Assembly: GCF_030867145.1 (NCBI RefSeq)
Contig: NC_134440.1
Span: 5,022,001-5,086,000 of the forward strand
From: Opisthocomus hoazin
Lineage: Eukaryota; Chordata; Aves; Opisthocomiformes; Opisthocomidae
Reading direction: 5' to 3'
Length of the DNA: 64,000 bases
This document shows, piece by piece, positions 46,201 through 58,200 of this stretch (within the stretch, counting starts at the first letter, position 1; each line of letters begins with the position of its first letter). Under the pieces are notes generated by a model, which was given only the letters and a program-made list of their open reading frames with translations, did not search any database and was not told the DNA's origin. Made by a program: the position numbers and the translations under genes.

Positions 46201-49200
46201 GCTGAACAAGCCCGTAATTCATCCTAGAGCTTGAAAACCAGGCTGTATCTTCTAGTTGTCCTGGACTTTATTCATCAATGATAATTTATTAACCACTTTC
46301 TTGACCAAATCTGTTTCGGCTTTACAGGACTAGCTATATTTAGACTTAATCCTGCCACCTTTGTGACGAAAAAGGCAGAATAATGGTGAACAATGATCTA
46401 CGTACGAAGTAAATCCAGTGCGTAAGAAGGTGCTGTTTGTGACAAATGTCGTGTTTCCCCCCCTCACAGTTCTCTTCACTCGAGCTCCGTGCTGGAGTGT
46501 GTAGAAAACCTCTCGGTTGTGGCTGGCGCGTGTCTCTGCATGTGTTGGTGGGTGGGCTCAGGGGGCACTGGGCGGGCACAGATCTGCAGCGCCAGATGTT
46601 CGCGTGGCTATGCCCATAGCAAAGCTCCTCCTAATTGTGTTGGGTGGATTTGAAAGACCAAGGGAGTCTGCGCCTTTGTGCGCGATGGGGGTAACGTCAT
46701 CTAATGTTATCCACCAGAATTTCTGGTGCACCTATTGCTCTGGCTGGAGGGCAGAAAGGCAATAGCGATGATCGGTAGTGGCATCTGTGGAGAGGGACCT
46801 GGGTGTGCTGGGGGACGACAGGTTGACCATGAGCCAGCAGTGTGCCCTGGCTGCCAAGAAAGCTAATGGGATCCTGGGGTGCATCAAGAGGAGTGTGGCC
46901 AGCAGGTCAGGGAGGTTCTCCTCCCCCTCTGCTCTGCCCTGATGAGGCCCCATCTGCAGTGCTGTGTCCAGTTCTGGGCTCCCCAGTTCAAGAAAGATGA
47001 GGAGCTACTGGAGAGAGTCCAGCGGAGGGCTGCGAGGATGAGGAGGGGACAGGAGCATCTCTCCTACGAGGAAAGGCTTGAGGGAGCTGAGCTTGTTCAG
47101 CCTGGAGAAGAGAAGGCTGAGAGGGGACCTAATATACGCTTACAAATATCTGCAAGGTGGGTGTCAGGAGGACGGGGCCAGACTCTGTTCAGTGGTGCCC
47201 AGCAACAGGACAAGGGGCAACGGGCACAAACTGAAGCAGAGGAAGCTCCAGCTGAACCCGAGGAAGAACTTCTTCCCTCTGAGGGTGATGAAGCCCTGGC
47301 CCAGGCTGCCCAGGGAGGCTGTGGAGTCTCCTTCTCTGGAGATATTCCAGCCCCGCCTGGACGCAGTGCTGTGCAGCCTGCTCTGGGTGACCCTGCTTGG
47401 GCAGGGGGTTGGACTGGGTGACCCACAGAGGTCCCTTCCAACCCCCACCATTCTGTGATTCTGTGATCTGCAAAGTAAAAGCAAACTGCAGTGTCCCGGC
47501 AGGGAAGTTTTCACATTTAAACCATTCTGAAATGAGTATTAGCAAGCGTTAGTGATGTGCAGCGAGAAAAAAAATGGATTGAGCATCAGCTTGCGTGGGC
47601 TGGAAGCATGACAGAGTGCCTGGGTGGGGGGAAGACCCCTGAGCAGAGCTCTTTGAGGAGCTCTGATGCGGGAGCAGGAGTGTGATCCGGCCTGGCACGC
47701 CGTTGCTGACTTGCTCCCGGCAGTCTTAGGGTCGTCTGCTCGCTCGTTCCCAATCTCCTTTTCCTTAGGATGCCGTGCTCTGGTCTGATAGCCTCTAGGC
47801 TTTTCCTAGTATTCATGTTAACAAGGAAAACGCGTATTTATAGTGTTCTCAATTATTTCTCTCCCTCTTTGATGTTTGTGTACACTGAGATATGGCCAGG
47901 TCCGTCCGGGAGCTTTCACTTGGCCAGCGCTGTCCATGTTGAACGTGCTCTGCGTGGGGCTGCCTCTGCCCCCTCCAAGCCAGGAAGGGTTTTTTGCCTC
48001 CCCTTTGATGGAGCTGAGCTCCTGCTCCAGCTCGGCATCTGTTTTGATCTCCCGTCTGTCTGTAAACCTGCCCGGGAGCTCGCCGTGCCTCCTCCCTGCG
48101 CTCACCGACGCTGTCTGCCGCCCAAAACTGAGTGCAGCCGTGGCTGAAATTGTTGGGTCATTGCTCGGTGTGTCCCATCAGCCTGGTTTGGTCTCATCAC
48201 GCTGCAAATCCGGAGGTTCTTCTGCCTCCTTCGCAGTTCCTTCATTATCTCCAGGCTCTGTTTCTGGTTTTTTTTCACTGGGTGACCCCGATTAGAGTCG
48301 TGCACCCCGGGGAGGTGCTTTTTCATCTGTCTCGGTTTGCACAGGAGCAGAAATCCCGTCTGCTGCTTTTCGCAAGCTGTCCTACAACCGTGGTGTCTTC
48401 CCCAGGGACGTACAGGTGTCGTAACCCTCCTGGTCCTTTTTTTTTTTTCCCACTTGCTGTTTGTGAAATCCTTAGGAGCGGCGTGCAGGCGGGCCATCGG
48501 GGCTGACCGAAGGACGGGACTGCCGGGTGCCCTGCCTCGGTTTGTCACTGCAGCTTTGCAGAAGGGGACACCGATGACGGCAGTTACTCGGAGGCATTTC
48601 GAGTGCTTTGTACTTTTATATCGCATCTGATGAGCGGCTCCGAGTCTCAGATGCCAGGAGCCGCTCGTCTTTTTCCCCTGGGTCTGCGAAGGTCGTGTGG
48701 AGTTGCTGAGGAATGCTGGCTCAGCAGCTTTGCGAAAGCCAGGCCGTGATTCACTGAGGCTCTCCCGAGACAGGACATAGGGAGGTTGGGCAGGAAATCT
48801 GGATGCAAGGAAAACATTCCACGTTTCCCCTCGGTTTGGTGGACTTCCTCTGAATGGCTGTGGTCGCTGCGAGCGGGTGCGAGAAAGGGCAGTACCGGGG
48901 GAGAAAGGAGAGCTGCTGCTTTTTTCCTGACTTGTTTTTGTTTTCCCTGTTAGCTTGACCCAATTAGTTAGTTATTTATGTTCCCCAGCTAATAGAAATG
49001 AGGTCTCAATTGGTACCGAGCATGTGAGAAGTAACTAATAATAGGAGAAAATATTTAGGATGCAAATGGCTGTTGCTGGCTGTTGGGAGGTGCCCCCTTC
49101 CCTGCAGCAAGAACATCTCAAGCGTCTCCCCACAGCAAGAGCTGCGCATTGGGACCTTTCTCCTCCGGGCTTAGTCCACTTTTAAGGCAGCGTCGTGCTC

Positions 49201-52200
49201 TGTCTGCGGGCTGGCCCGTCCCTGGCGAGCCGAGCTGTCGGCCGCTGCTCGGGGAGGGAAGGAGGCACCAGCCTTCTCCTGCTGGGAGAGTCAGCTCAGA
49301 GGGCACCAAGGTGGGCACGGAGCCTCGCAAACGGGGATCAGAACCAGGAGTTCAAATACTGTCGTGGGACAGACAAGCAGAGGACGAGTCCCCCGAGCAA
49401 GCAGCGGCTGCGTTGTGCTGCGTGTCTCTGCCCTTCCGTGGCCCGAGCTCTGTGCGTGTGACCTGCTGGCTGCTGCTGAAGTTACATTTTTTTTTTTAAT
49501 TCATGCTGTCCTCATTCCTCTGAGCCCATGTGCTGGATGGAGATGAGTCATTCGGTAGCTTTTTGAGGAGGTGATGTGCCAGGTGGCTCCCTAGAAAGCC
49601 GTCTTTGCATGTGGCAGCTCTTTCTTTGCGGTTTCTATACGATAAGATTACAACCTGAGGTCGCTTTGAAGGCTTTCTGCCTTGTCAGGAGGGAAGGGAA
49701 GGAGCTCTGCATTGTTCGGGGCTGACCTTCCTGCTCCAGATCAAGGAGATTCCTCCAGCACTGGGTGGCAAGCGGCTCGGTCCCCATCTCAGATGGTGAG
49801 GGGGTGGAGAGCGCGGTGTGCTTCTCGACACGTTTTCCCGGTGCACGTGTCCGGAGGCAGCGGAGCACCTCTGCGTGCCTTCGCCCGAGTACATCGCTGG
49901 TGCTGGGGCGGAACTGGGCTCCGCGTGAGAGATGGGAACAGGAAAAATCCCAGAATCACAGAATGTTGGGGGTTGGCAGGGCCCTCTGTGGGTCACCCAG
50001 CCCAACCCCCTGCCCAAGCAGGGTCACCCACAGCAGGCTGCACAGCACCGCGTCCAGGTGGGTCTTGAATATCTCCAGAGAAGGAGACTCCACAGCCTCC
50101 CTGGGCAGCCTGGGCCAGGGCTCCGTCGCCCTCAGAGGGAAGAAGTTCTTCCTCGGGTTCAGCTGGAGCTTCCTCTGCTCCAGTTTGTGCCCGTTGCCCC
50201 TTGTCCTGTCGCTGGGCACCACAGAACAGAATCTGGCCCCGTCCTGACACCCACCCTTGAGGTAAAAATAAAGGGAAGAAAGCTCAGGAGAAGATTGAGG
50301 GCTGGATAACGGAGTAAAACCACTCCTGTGAGCTATTTAGCAGGGCGAGCAGACACCTTCGCGGCCGGTGGAGTGGTCGGGTGCCCCAAGGCAGGTTTGG
50401 CCAGCGGTGGGGCTGACGTTGGGAGCCAGCAGCAGGGTCCTGCTCGGAGCAGGAGGAGAGCAAGAGCTTCAGCTGCCGTTCCGTTCCCCACTTTGCCCCA
50501 CAGCCCAACGGGGATGTGAGAAACGGTGAGACGGTGTCTGCCGCGTCACATCCAGCTTCCGTTTTTTGCTCTGCTGCTAACCTGCTCTTGACAGCAGGCA
50601 AATCGCTTCCTCTCGTACTTTCCTCCTCTAGCACTTGTCGGTCTGCTCTCCGTAGAGCCGCAGCTCGTGGGGCGAGAAGGTCCAGCGGGTGCAGCAGTGC
50701 TCAGCCTCGCGAGGACCACGGAGCTGCTGGGTGCCTCCAGTCCCCAGCTATCCGGTGCGTGGGGATCTGCTGGGGGACGGACCTTCCTCTTCCTCACAAA
50801 GCTAGTGGTAATTGTTCATCCCCTTTTCCGCACAATAAACACTTAGATCTGTTTTCTTTAAAGTAGGTCAGAAGTGGCTCAGATTAGCGTGTGCTTTGCT
50901 GTGGGTGTGCCAATCTCTCCTTAAACTGGGGTGTCTGCTGCCTCTCAGCAGCATCCTGCCTGGAGAAAGGATGCCTTCCGTTTTTAATAATAATAAAAAA
51001 AAGCTTAAAGGCCTCTAAGGAGGCACAATACAGTCAGACCTACAAAGCGACCGTGAGCAGGCAGAGCTGCCGGCTGGCTGGGGAGGGATGGGATGTGTGC
51101 TGCGTTGCAGCTCTCGGTGGGTTTGCGTCCGCTGCCGCAGCTCCGTGGGGTCCGGCCGATCGCCTCTTCCCGGTTCCCAGCCCCGTTTGCTGGCTGCCTG
51201 TGCGGCCGGGAGCTGGGGATGTACCCGAAATGGCGAGGCCTCGACACGACGCACGCGTGCTCTGGATCCCAACCGGTGTCTGCTGTCGGACCAGCACCGT
51301 CCGGCCTTGCCTCGTTCCCCAGGATTACGCCAGGAAGGTGACAATTAACTCAATTAACTGTTAATGAGATGCTCTGTGCTGGCTCGGGCAGGCAGCACAG
51401 CAGAACTCAGACATCGGTGGGGAATTGCCGTCAGCCTTGGGTCACCTCCCAGCACAGGCTGGTTCTGCAAGGAGCCTCTGCGGTGGCCGAGATGTGCGGG
51501 GGGCTCGGGGGGGACCCCAGGGGCTTTCTGGGCGCTGCACCCGGGTTTTGGCACCGCTGAGCTCCCGCCTCTCCCGGGCACGCTGTTAACAAACAGAGCG
51601 GGTTTCCAGGAGGCTTTTCTGGGGCTCTGCAGCCCTGCCGTTGGCAAGCCCCACGGGCTGCAGCCGAGTGACTAAACCCATTGATTACCCGCCTGTTTTG
51701 AAGCTTAAACACACACGCAGCGACAGAGTAAATTGTCACGTTGGCTCTGAGGAGCTGCGACCGCCCAGCCGCCTCTTGCACTGCGATGGCAAAGCTGCCC
51801 GTGAGGATGACTGAAAATTACGCTTAATGCCAGGGTGTCAGGGCTTGCTGAGCCGGAGCAGCGGTGATGGCTTCATTTGGGTTTTACGGAGCATCCCGCA
51901 GATCCGTGCCGCTGGGCGCGACTGAAACTGGGCACCAGTGATCCCAGTTAACCCTGGTTTTCCTGAACTGCTGCTTCTACGTGTCTCTGCCAGGCTGTCG
52001 TGTTGCGCTCAAGCCCTCTTCATCTGGGGTTCAAAGCATTTACAGCACCTTTTAAAGTTATTTTGTGGGCTGGCTTTTTCCACTGAGCTTGCTCTTTCCT
52101 GGTGGAGGGAAGGGTAGAGCTGCTGGTCTGTTTGTTCATCTGTGGTTTTATTTTTTTATTTCTTGAAGGGAACTTTCTGTTGAGAGGCAGAGGGTGGCGG

Positions 52201-55200
52201 GGAGGAAGAGGAAGGCTTTGGTACGGCAGCATCTGGAGGGATAAGGTTTTCATTCTGCTGTTTTGAATGCAAGGACGGCATATGTTTGATGTGTTATAAA
52301 TAGGCCTGACTGTTAGTTATGGGAAAAAAAAAGCAGGTTTAAAAAAGAAAAAAATAGTGTTTGTGTTTCTCTTGGTGTCTTTTGTGTGTTCAAGGCAGGG
52401 GGAGTTAGGGATAATTTCCCATTTTAAAGTATCAAAAGGCTAAAGAGCAGAACATCAGAATCGGGTGATGTCAAGTCCCATGGGAAAGCTGTTCATTAGC
52501 AGAAAAGGACACAGACTTCTGGCTCCCGCGTCCGCGGGCTGCGCAGGCGAGGACCTTCGGGGTGGGGTGTGCTGCAGATCTGCCTTCCCCGGGTTTCGGG
52601 GTGCCTGGCAGGCGTTCCTCGGCTGGGGGAAGTCTGGCTGATGACATCTTCCCTCTCAGTTTGTCATGAATTTTGCTGAAGGTGCTATACAAAAAAATCT
52701 CTTTTTTCTTTTTTTCTACACATCTGTCAAACCTCTGCTAACAGCAGCCCCTGCGAGCGACGCAGCAAGGCCACGGAGCACAGCAGCCCATCCCGTTGCT
52801 CCGAGCTGGGACTGCCCGTCTCCGCTCGGAAAACAGCCTCGCCGACAGCTCACAAAACCTCTCCCCATCCTCTGTGCTCCAAAATATATCCAGGCACACC
52901 CTGGCCAAACACGTGCTGCGCGGTGAAACACGCTGGGCACGGCCGCGTGCTCCTGGCAGGAGGGTGGAGAGGGGTGATGCTGCAGCCAGCAGCGAGGGAA
53001 GCACGGCTTCGGGGTGGGAGCAGCCATGTCGGGGTCCTTCTCTGGGCCTTTGGGATCTGTTTGGGGTTCAGTGGCAGCGTGGGCGGGCTGGTACCTGTCT
53101 GAGCTGTCTGGCTCATACAAGGGTGCCCGGTGAGACACAGCAAGGGATGGACACTCAGATTTCTGTATTTCACAGAATCACAGAATGGTGGGGGTTGGCA
53201 GGGCCCTCTGGGGGTCACCCAGCCCAACCGCCTGCCCAAGCAGGGTCACCCAGAGCAGGCTGCACAGCACCGCGTCCAGGCGGGGCTGGAATATCTCCAG
53301 AGAAGGAGACTCCACAGCCTCCCTGGGCAGCCTGGGCCAGGGCTCCGTCACCCTCAGAGTGAGATACGCTGCACGTTGTCCTGGGACTGAGCGGATGAGA
53401 TGGAGGAATGGTGGGTTTTGAGGAGGGGTGCGTGGATTTTGTGTCTGCGCAGCCCTCCCTCGTCCCCGAGTTAACGTTCCTCTCCCAGCTCTAAGAGAGA
53501 AGCCCTCTTCGTCGGGCCTTTCTCCCGCTCCGTGTACACAAACCGCTCCTGCCTCTCCCCGTAGCCAGCCTCCTGCCGCAGTAGTTGAACAACAGGTCTT
53601 TCATTTCCGAAGAGCTTCCACCCCGCGCAGCCCTGCGGTGGGTTTTGAACAGCGAGGGGAAGCCGGGATTGTTCGCATTCCCACGCCCCTGCGAGGGAAA
53701 CCAATGGAAACCCCCGTGAGTCGACGCTCTTCGACGTGACGCCGTAGGAGCCGCAAAGCACGGTCGGGAGCGGCACGTCGGTGGCGAGAAGCGGTCGTGT
53801 CTCGTCCCTCCGGGCGAGCGCTCCGGCAGACGAAGCAGGCTGGGTGCCGCGCTCCTGGGGATGCTCACTGAGGGAGAGCCACTGCACCCCAGCTCCAGCG
53901 CTGAATTAAACGCACCTCCCTGCTCCCTGATCTCAGGTCAGAGCTATCTAGGACATATTTTAACTACCAGTATCCTTTTAATTAAATATGGATGGGAAGC
54001 GAGGGATTGATTCCCGGCTTCTCTGTTAGGGTTCGCGTGCACCGTCTGCTTCGTTCCTCTTCCCCCGCCCTGCGGCGTGGTTTGGTTGGGATGCCAGGTA
54101 AACAGCCGTCCCGTTTTGAAGCACTTTTTGTCTCGCTGAGCCGTGACGCCCAACTATATCGCCTTGTGCTAATATTTGCTCTAGGAAGCATTTGGCTTCG
54201 GCTGCTGTGGCAGCGCTGCTGAGGGCTTCTGCTCTGTCGCTGCGCCTTGCAAGCAAGCGCTGCCTCTCTGAGCTGCGGCAGGGCTTGCTTCGGCTTTAAT
54301 GATTCAATACCCGTCCCGTCCTGGCAGGGCTGGGAGAGTGAAGAGACCGCAGAGGACAGACTTGTTCTCATCTTTCACACCGAGTCTACTGATGCGCTTC
54401 AGCGTCAGCCTGCAAGAGAGTGTTTGGGCCACTGAATTTGGTTAATGATTTGCATGTCTTGCCTTGCACCGTCCTTTCCCTGGGTTCACACCCGTCTGGA
54501 TTGCGGTGCTCACAAGAGGTTATCATAGAATGGTTTGGGTTGGAAGGGATCTTAAAGCTCATCTGGTTCCAACCCCCCTGCCGTGAGCAGGGACATCTTC
54601 CACCAGCCCAGGGTGCTCAGAGCTCCATCCAACCTGGCCTTGAACACTGTCAGGGAGGGGGCAGCCACAGCTTCTCTGGGCAGCCTGGGCCAGTGTTTCA
54701 CCACCCTCATGGGGAAGAATTTCTTCCTGATATCTAACCTAAATCTGCCCTCTTTTAGTTTACAGCCGTTCCCTCTTGTCCTGTCACTACACACCCTTAT
54801 GAAAAGCCCCTCTCCATCCTTCCTGTCGGCCCCTCCAGGCACTGGCAGCTGCTCTAAGGTCACCCCGGAGCCTTCTCTTCTCCAGGCTGAACAGCCCCAG
54901 CTCCCTCAACCTGTCCTCATAGGAGAGGTGCTCCAGTCCTCAGATCATCTTCGTGGCCACCTCTGGCCCCGTTCCAACACATCCCTGTCCTTCTTATGTT
55001 GGGGGCTCCAGAGCTGGACGCAGGACTCCAGGTGGGGTCTCAGAAGAGCGGAGTAAAGGGGCAGAATCCCCTCCCTCGACCTGCTTATGTCCCCAACCAG
55101 GGCAAGACAGGCTTATCCAAATCTTCTCCCGGCTGCTCAAAAAATAAAAGTGCAGAATAATTGTCACCGCATCCTCAAAAGAGTCCCCAAACCACTCCCT

Positions 55201-58200
55201 GGAGGCAGCTGTGCCGGGACGTTGCGCCAGCAGCGTTTCACCGACCACCTTACAGTGCTCTTAAGCCAAGCTGGATGCGACAAGCAACGCGTGGATGCTT
55301 CCTTCCTCTCCCATTCCGCAAGCGAAGGGCGAGCTTCCTTGTGAACCTCATGCTCCCTCCAGAAAGCAGCCTCCTGCTCGCCAGCCTGCGCAGGCTCTTC
55401 GCCGGCGGCGCGGTGGGATGCACGCTGCGGCGCTTGGGAACTTGGCTGCCGGTCGCGTCGCGAAGCTCTAGGTTAAACACGGAGCCCGCGAGGGCTGCTC
55501 CTGGCTCGTGTCTCGGCTACCGCCGTGGGGGAATCTGCATTGGTTCGTCTCCCTGCCTGACAGATTTTGGAGCGTGGGGATAGGGATGGAGCTGGTGCGG
55601 ATGGCACGCGGTCCCTCCTTCTTTCCTCCCATGCTGAAGCCTCCCAGTTTAATTAGAGCCAGCAGGGAGAGAGCCTCAATCTTATTATTCCTTCACAGCA
55701 GGGCACCAGTAGTATTTCTTGGACGTCAAAAGGAGGATTAAATTAGTCTGCAGGCGAGATTTTGGGTGGTTTTTTCCCCCTCCTTCACATCTCAGCTCTC
55801 TGGGAGGTGTTAAGCCTCCAGAATCACTGTGGTGATCAGTGCCTTTGACATGGCATGCAGTCCCTGATGACAGCAGAGCTCCCTGCCAGAGGGGTTATTT
55901 GCAGCTTTCTGGGCTGGAAATCCGTGGGTGGGTGGGTGGAGAAAAGTGGGACTGGAATTGCTTGGGATAATTGTACCCTTCCCAGGTGTATTAACAAATA
56001 AAGGAGGTTTCCGGAGGTGCGACCATTGCGAAAGTGATCCGTGCCGTGCCGGGGCGTGCGGCAGCCCCTTTCTGCGGGACTTTTGGCAGGGGCCTGACGA
56101 TGGCAGCTGGGAGCGAGTTTTGCTCTGCTGAGCTTGCCCTGGCAGGCAGAGCAACTGCTTCATGAGGTTTTTTCTTCTCCCAGACTCAGTGTGTCTGGAG
56201 AGGAACGTGCAGCTCCCCAGCTTGGAGCCGGCTTGCCAGGGTGCTGGCACCCCAAGCACGGAGCAGGCGTCCAAAAAAAGCACGAACTCACGCTCGGATC
56301 GGTTGCGGATCACAGCTGAGGGGTGGCAATGTCCCTTCCAGCCTCTCCCATCTGCTCGCCGGACACGGCACGCTCTTGCTGGGTCCTGCGGACCTGTGAA
56401 GACCTGGTCTGAGGGTTAAGCAGGAGAACGAAATCCAGAGCTGAGGTGGGCGAAGCAGGAGAGCAGCAACCCTTTGCTTTCCCCCGGTGTCTAAATGCCA
56501 AGGGTGGACTACAGCAGTCCCTCTTTCTCTGGCGTGTCGGGTCCTCTGCTGAACTGTGCTTCCTCTGAAAGAGTTAAAGAAGGCTTCCCTTGGTGCAGCG
56601 AGGCCCCGAGAGGCTTTTGCCTCCTTGGTCAGCCTCGCTGAACTCTCATTTTGGCCCTGCAGTGATTGATGCCATGCGGCTCCGTGCTGAGCGGTCGGTT
56701 AGAAGAGCTCTCCATGCTCCCCAGCTTCTCCTCCGCAATGTCTGCGCTGCCTTGGCAGCTCTGAACACTTGCAGATGTCTCCCCAGCGAGATGCAAGAAG
56801 CTTCTCAGCCGTGGCTGTGCTCTGAGCGGCGACGTTTGTGCTCAGCACCAGAGCCTGGCTCTCGGCGTACGGAGGGTCTGTGAATATGCACATTATTTTG
56901 GATTATGTTTGGATTCTGGAGGTGGGATTTTGCTGAAACGCTGAAGATCTTGTTCTTCTCTGTAACAACAAGCATTTCTTCTGAATGTCCTGCTTGGTAA
57001 CTTGATTTTTGGGGGCTGAGCATGGTGTGGTGGGTGCACACGCACAGGGCAGAGCGGCTGCGGTTGGGGTCTCCGAGTGCTGTTGGAGCTCGGTGGTTAC
57101 CTAAAGGGTTCGTTTCTCCCCCCCACCGGCTCTTCCTCAAAAAAGCAAGGAACCGTTTTGAATCCCTGTGGGAGCAGGAGGGTTCTAGAGGAAGAAAGAC
57201 TTGATAAAATCAGATATTTGATGTTGAAGTAAACAAACCTGTATTGTTCGTCCAGAGCTGGAGTTCTGACTACAAACAGCAGAAATCCTGGCAGTACCCT
57301 GCGGCAGGCGTGAAGTGCCTGGGAGTCAGCGCCTGTTTCCTAGACCACTTTTGATGTCTGTGTAGGTAATTTGCTGTCCGTTTGGACCAGTTTGTGGCAA
57401 GATAATCACTAATTTTGGCCCATCCCTATGTCCCGCATCCCCAGGCACTGCCGCTTGCTTTGCCACACCAGCATGGGGCTGGGAAGGAAATTTTCCTCTC
57501 CGTTTGGGCTGCAGGGAAGGGCACTTTTAGGTGGATTTAATAAGGCAGTTATTATCCTTCAGCTCAGGCAGCTGAATGGAGAGGTTTAGGGAGCAGGGGT
57601 CCTTTCTCAGACCAAGCAATATTTGGAAGCAAGCTGATAAGCCCTGCATGCAAATAGCCAAAAGCAGCCCTGTCTTCGCAGCTCGTCAAACATCTCACCT
57701 TTTCGCTAGTTTTAGAACAGGCGTCAGAGACGCTTTGATAAATGGATTTGAAAACTTTACCGTAGCTTCCGCAGGTCTATTCTCCGCTGACAAAGAGTTC
57801 AAAGCCCCGTGTCCCAGATGCTGAGGTCCTCCAGCAGTTGCCCTGGGAGCGATGGTTGAGGGCTCTGGGAGGTCTCTGCTCTCTCCAGACTCTGCCCTTG
57901 TCCTGGCTGCCATCAGCAGAGTGTGTTCACTCCCTGTTTACTCGCATTTTGCCACGTGTGAAGCTGAAGCCTTGGCTCAAAATGGAGTCGAGAGACAGTT
58001 CTGCTGCTTGCTTTTTCCAGCAGGCGTTGGAGTTGGAGCCGTGTGGTGTGATTTAAGGAGCTGTGTAGCTTCTGCTGGGTGAGGAATATCTTGACTGAGC
58101 TGTCCTTTGGGAGGGTAGGAGATGCTTGTATTTTTAGTGGGGCAGCATTTGCAAAGAGTCTTTTTGATGTGCTTTGGGCTGTTCCTGTCACCTCCTTTCT

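Noticed and set aside
48102-48626. 174-codon minus-strand frame in SH3GL1 intron 1
   Set aside because: No recognisable domain, and other frames in the same place are equally open.
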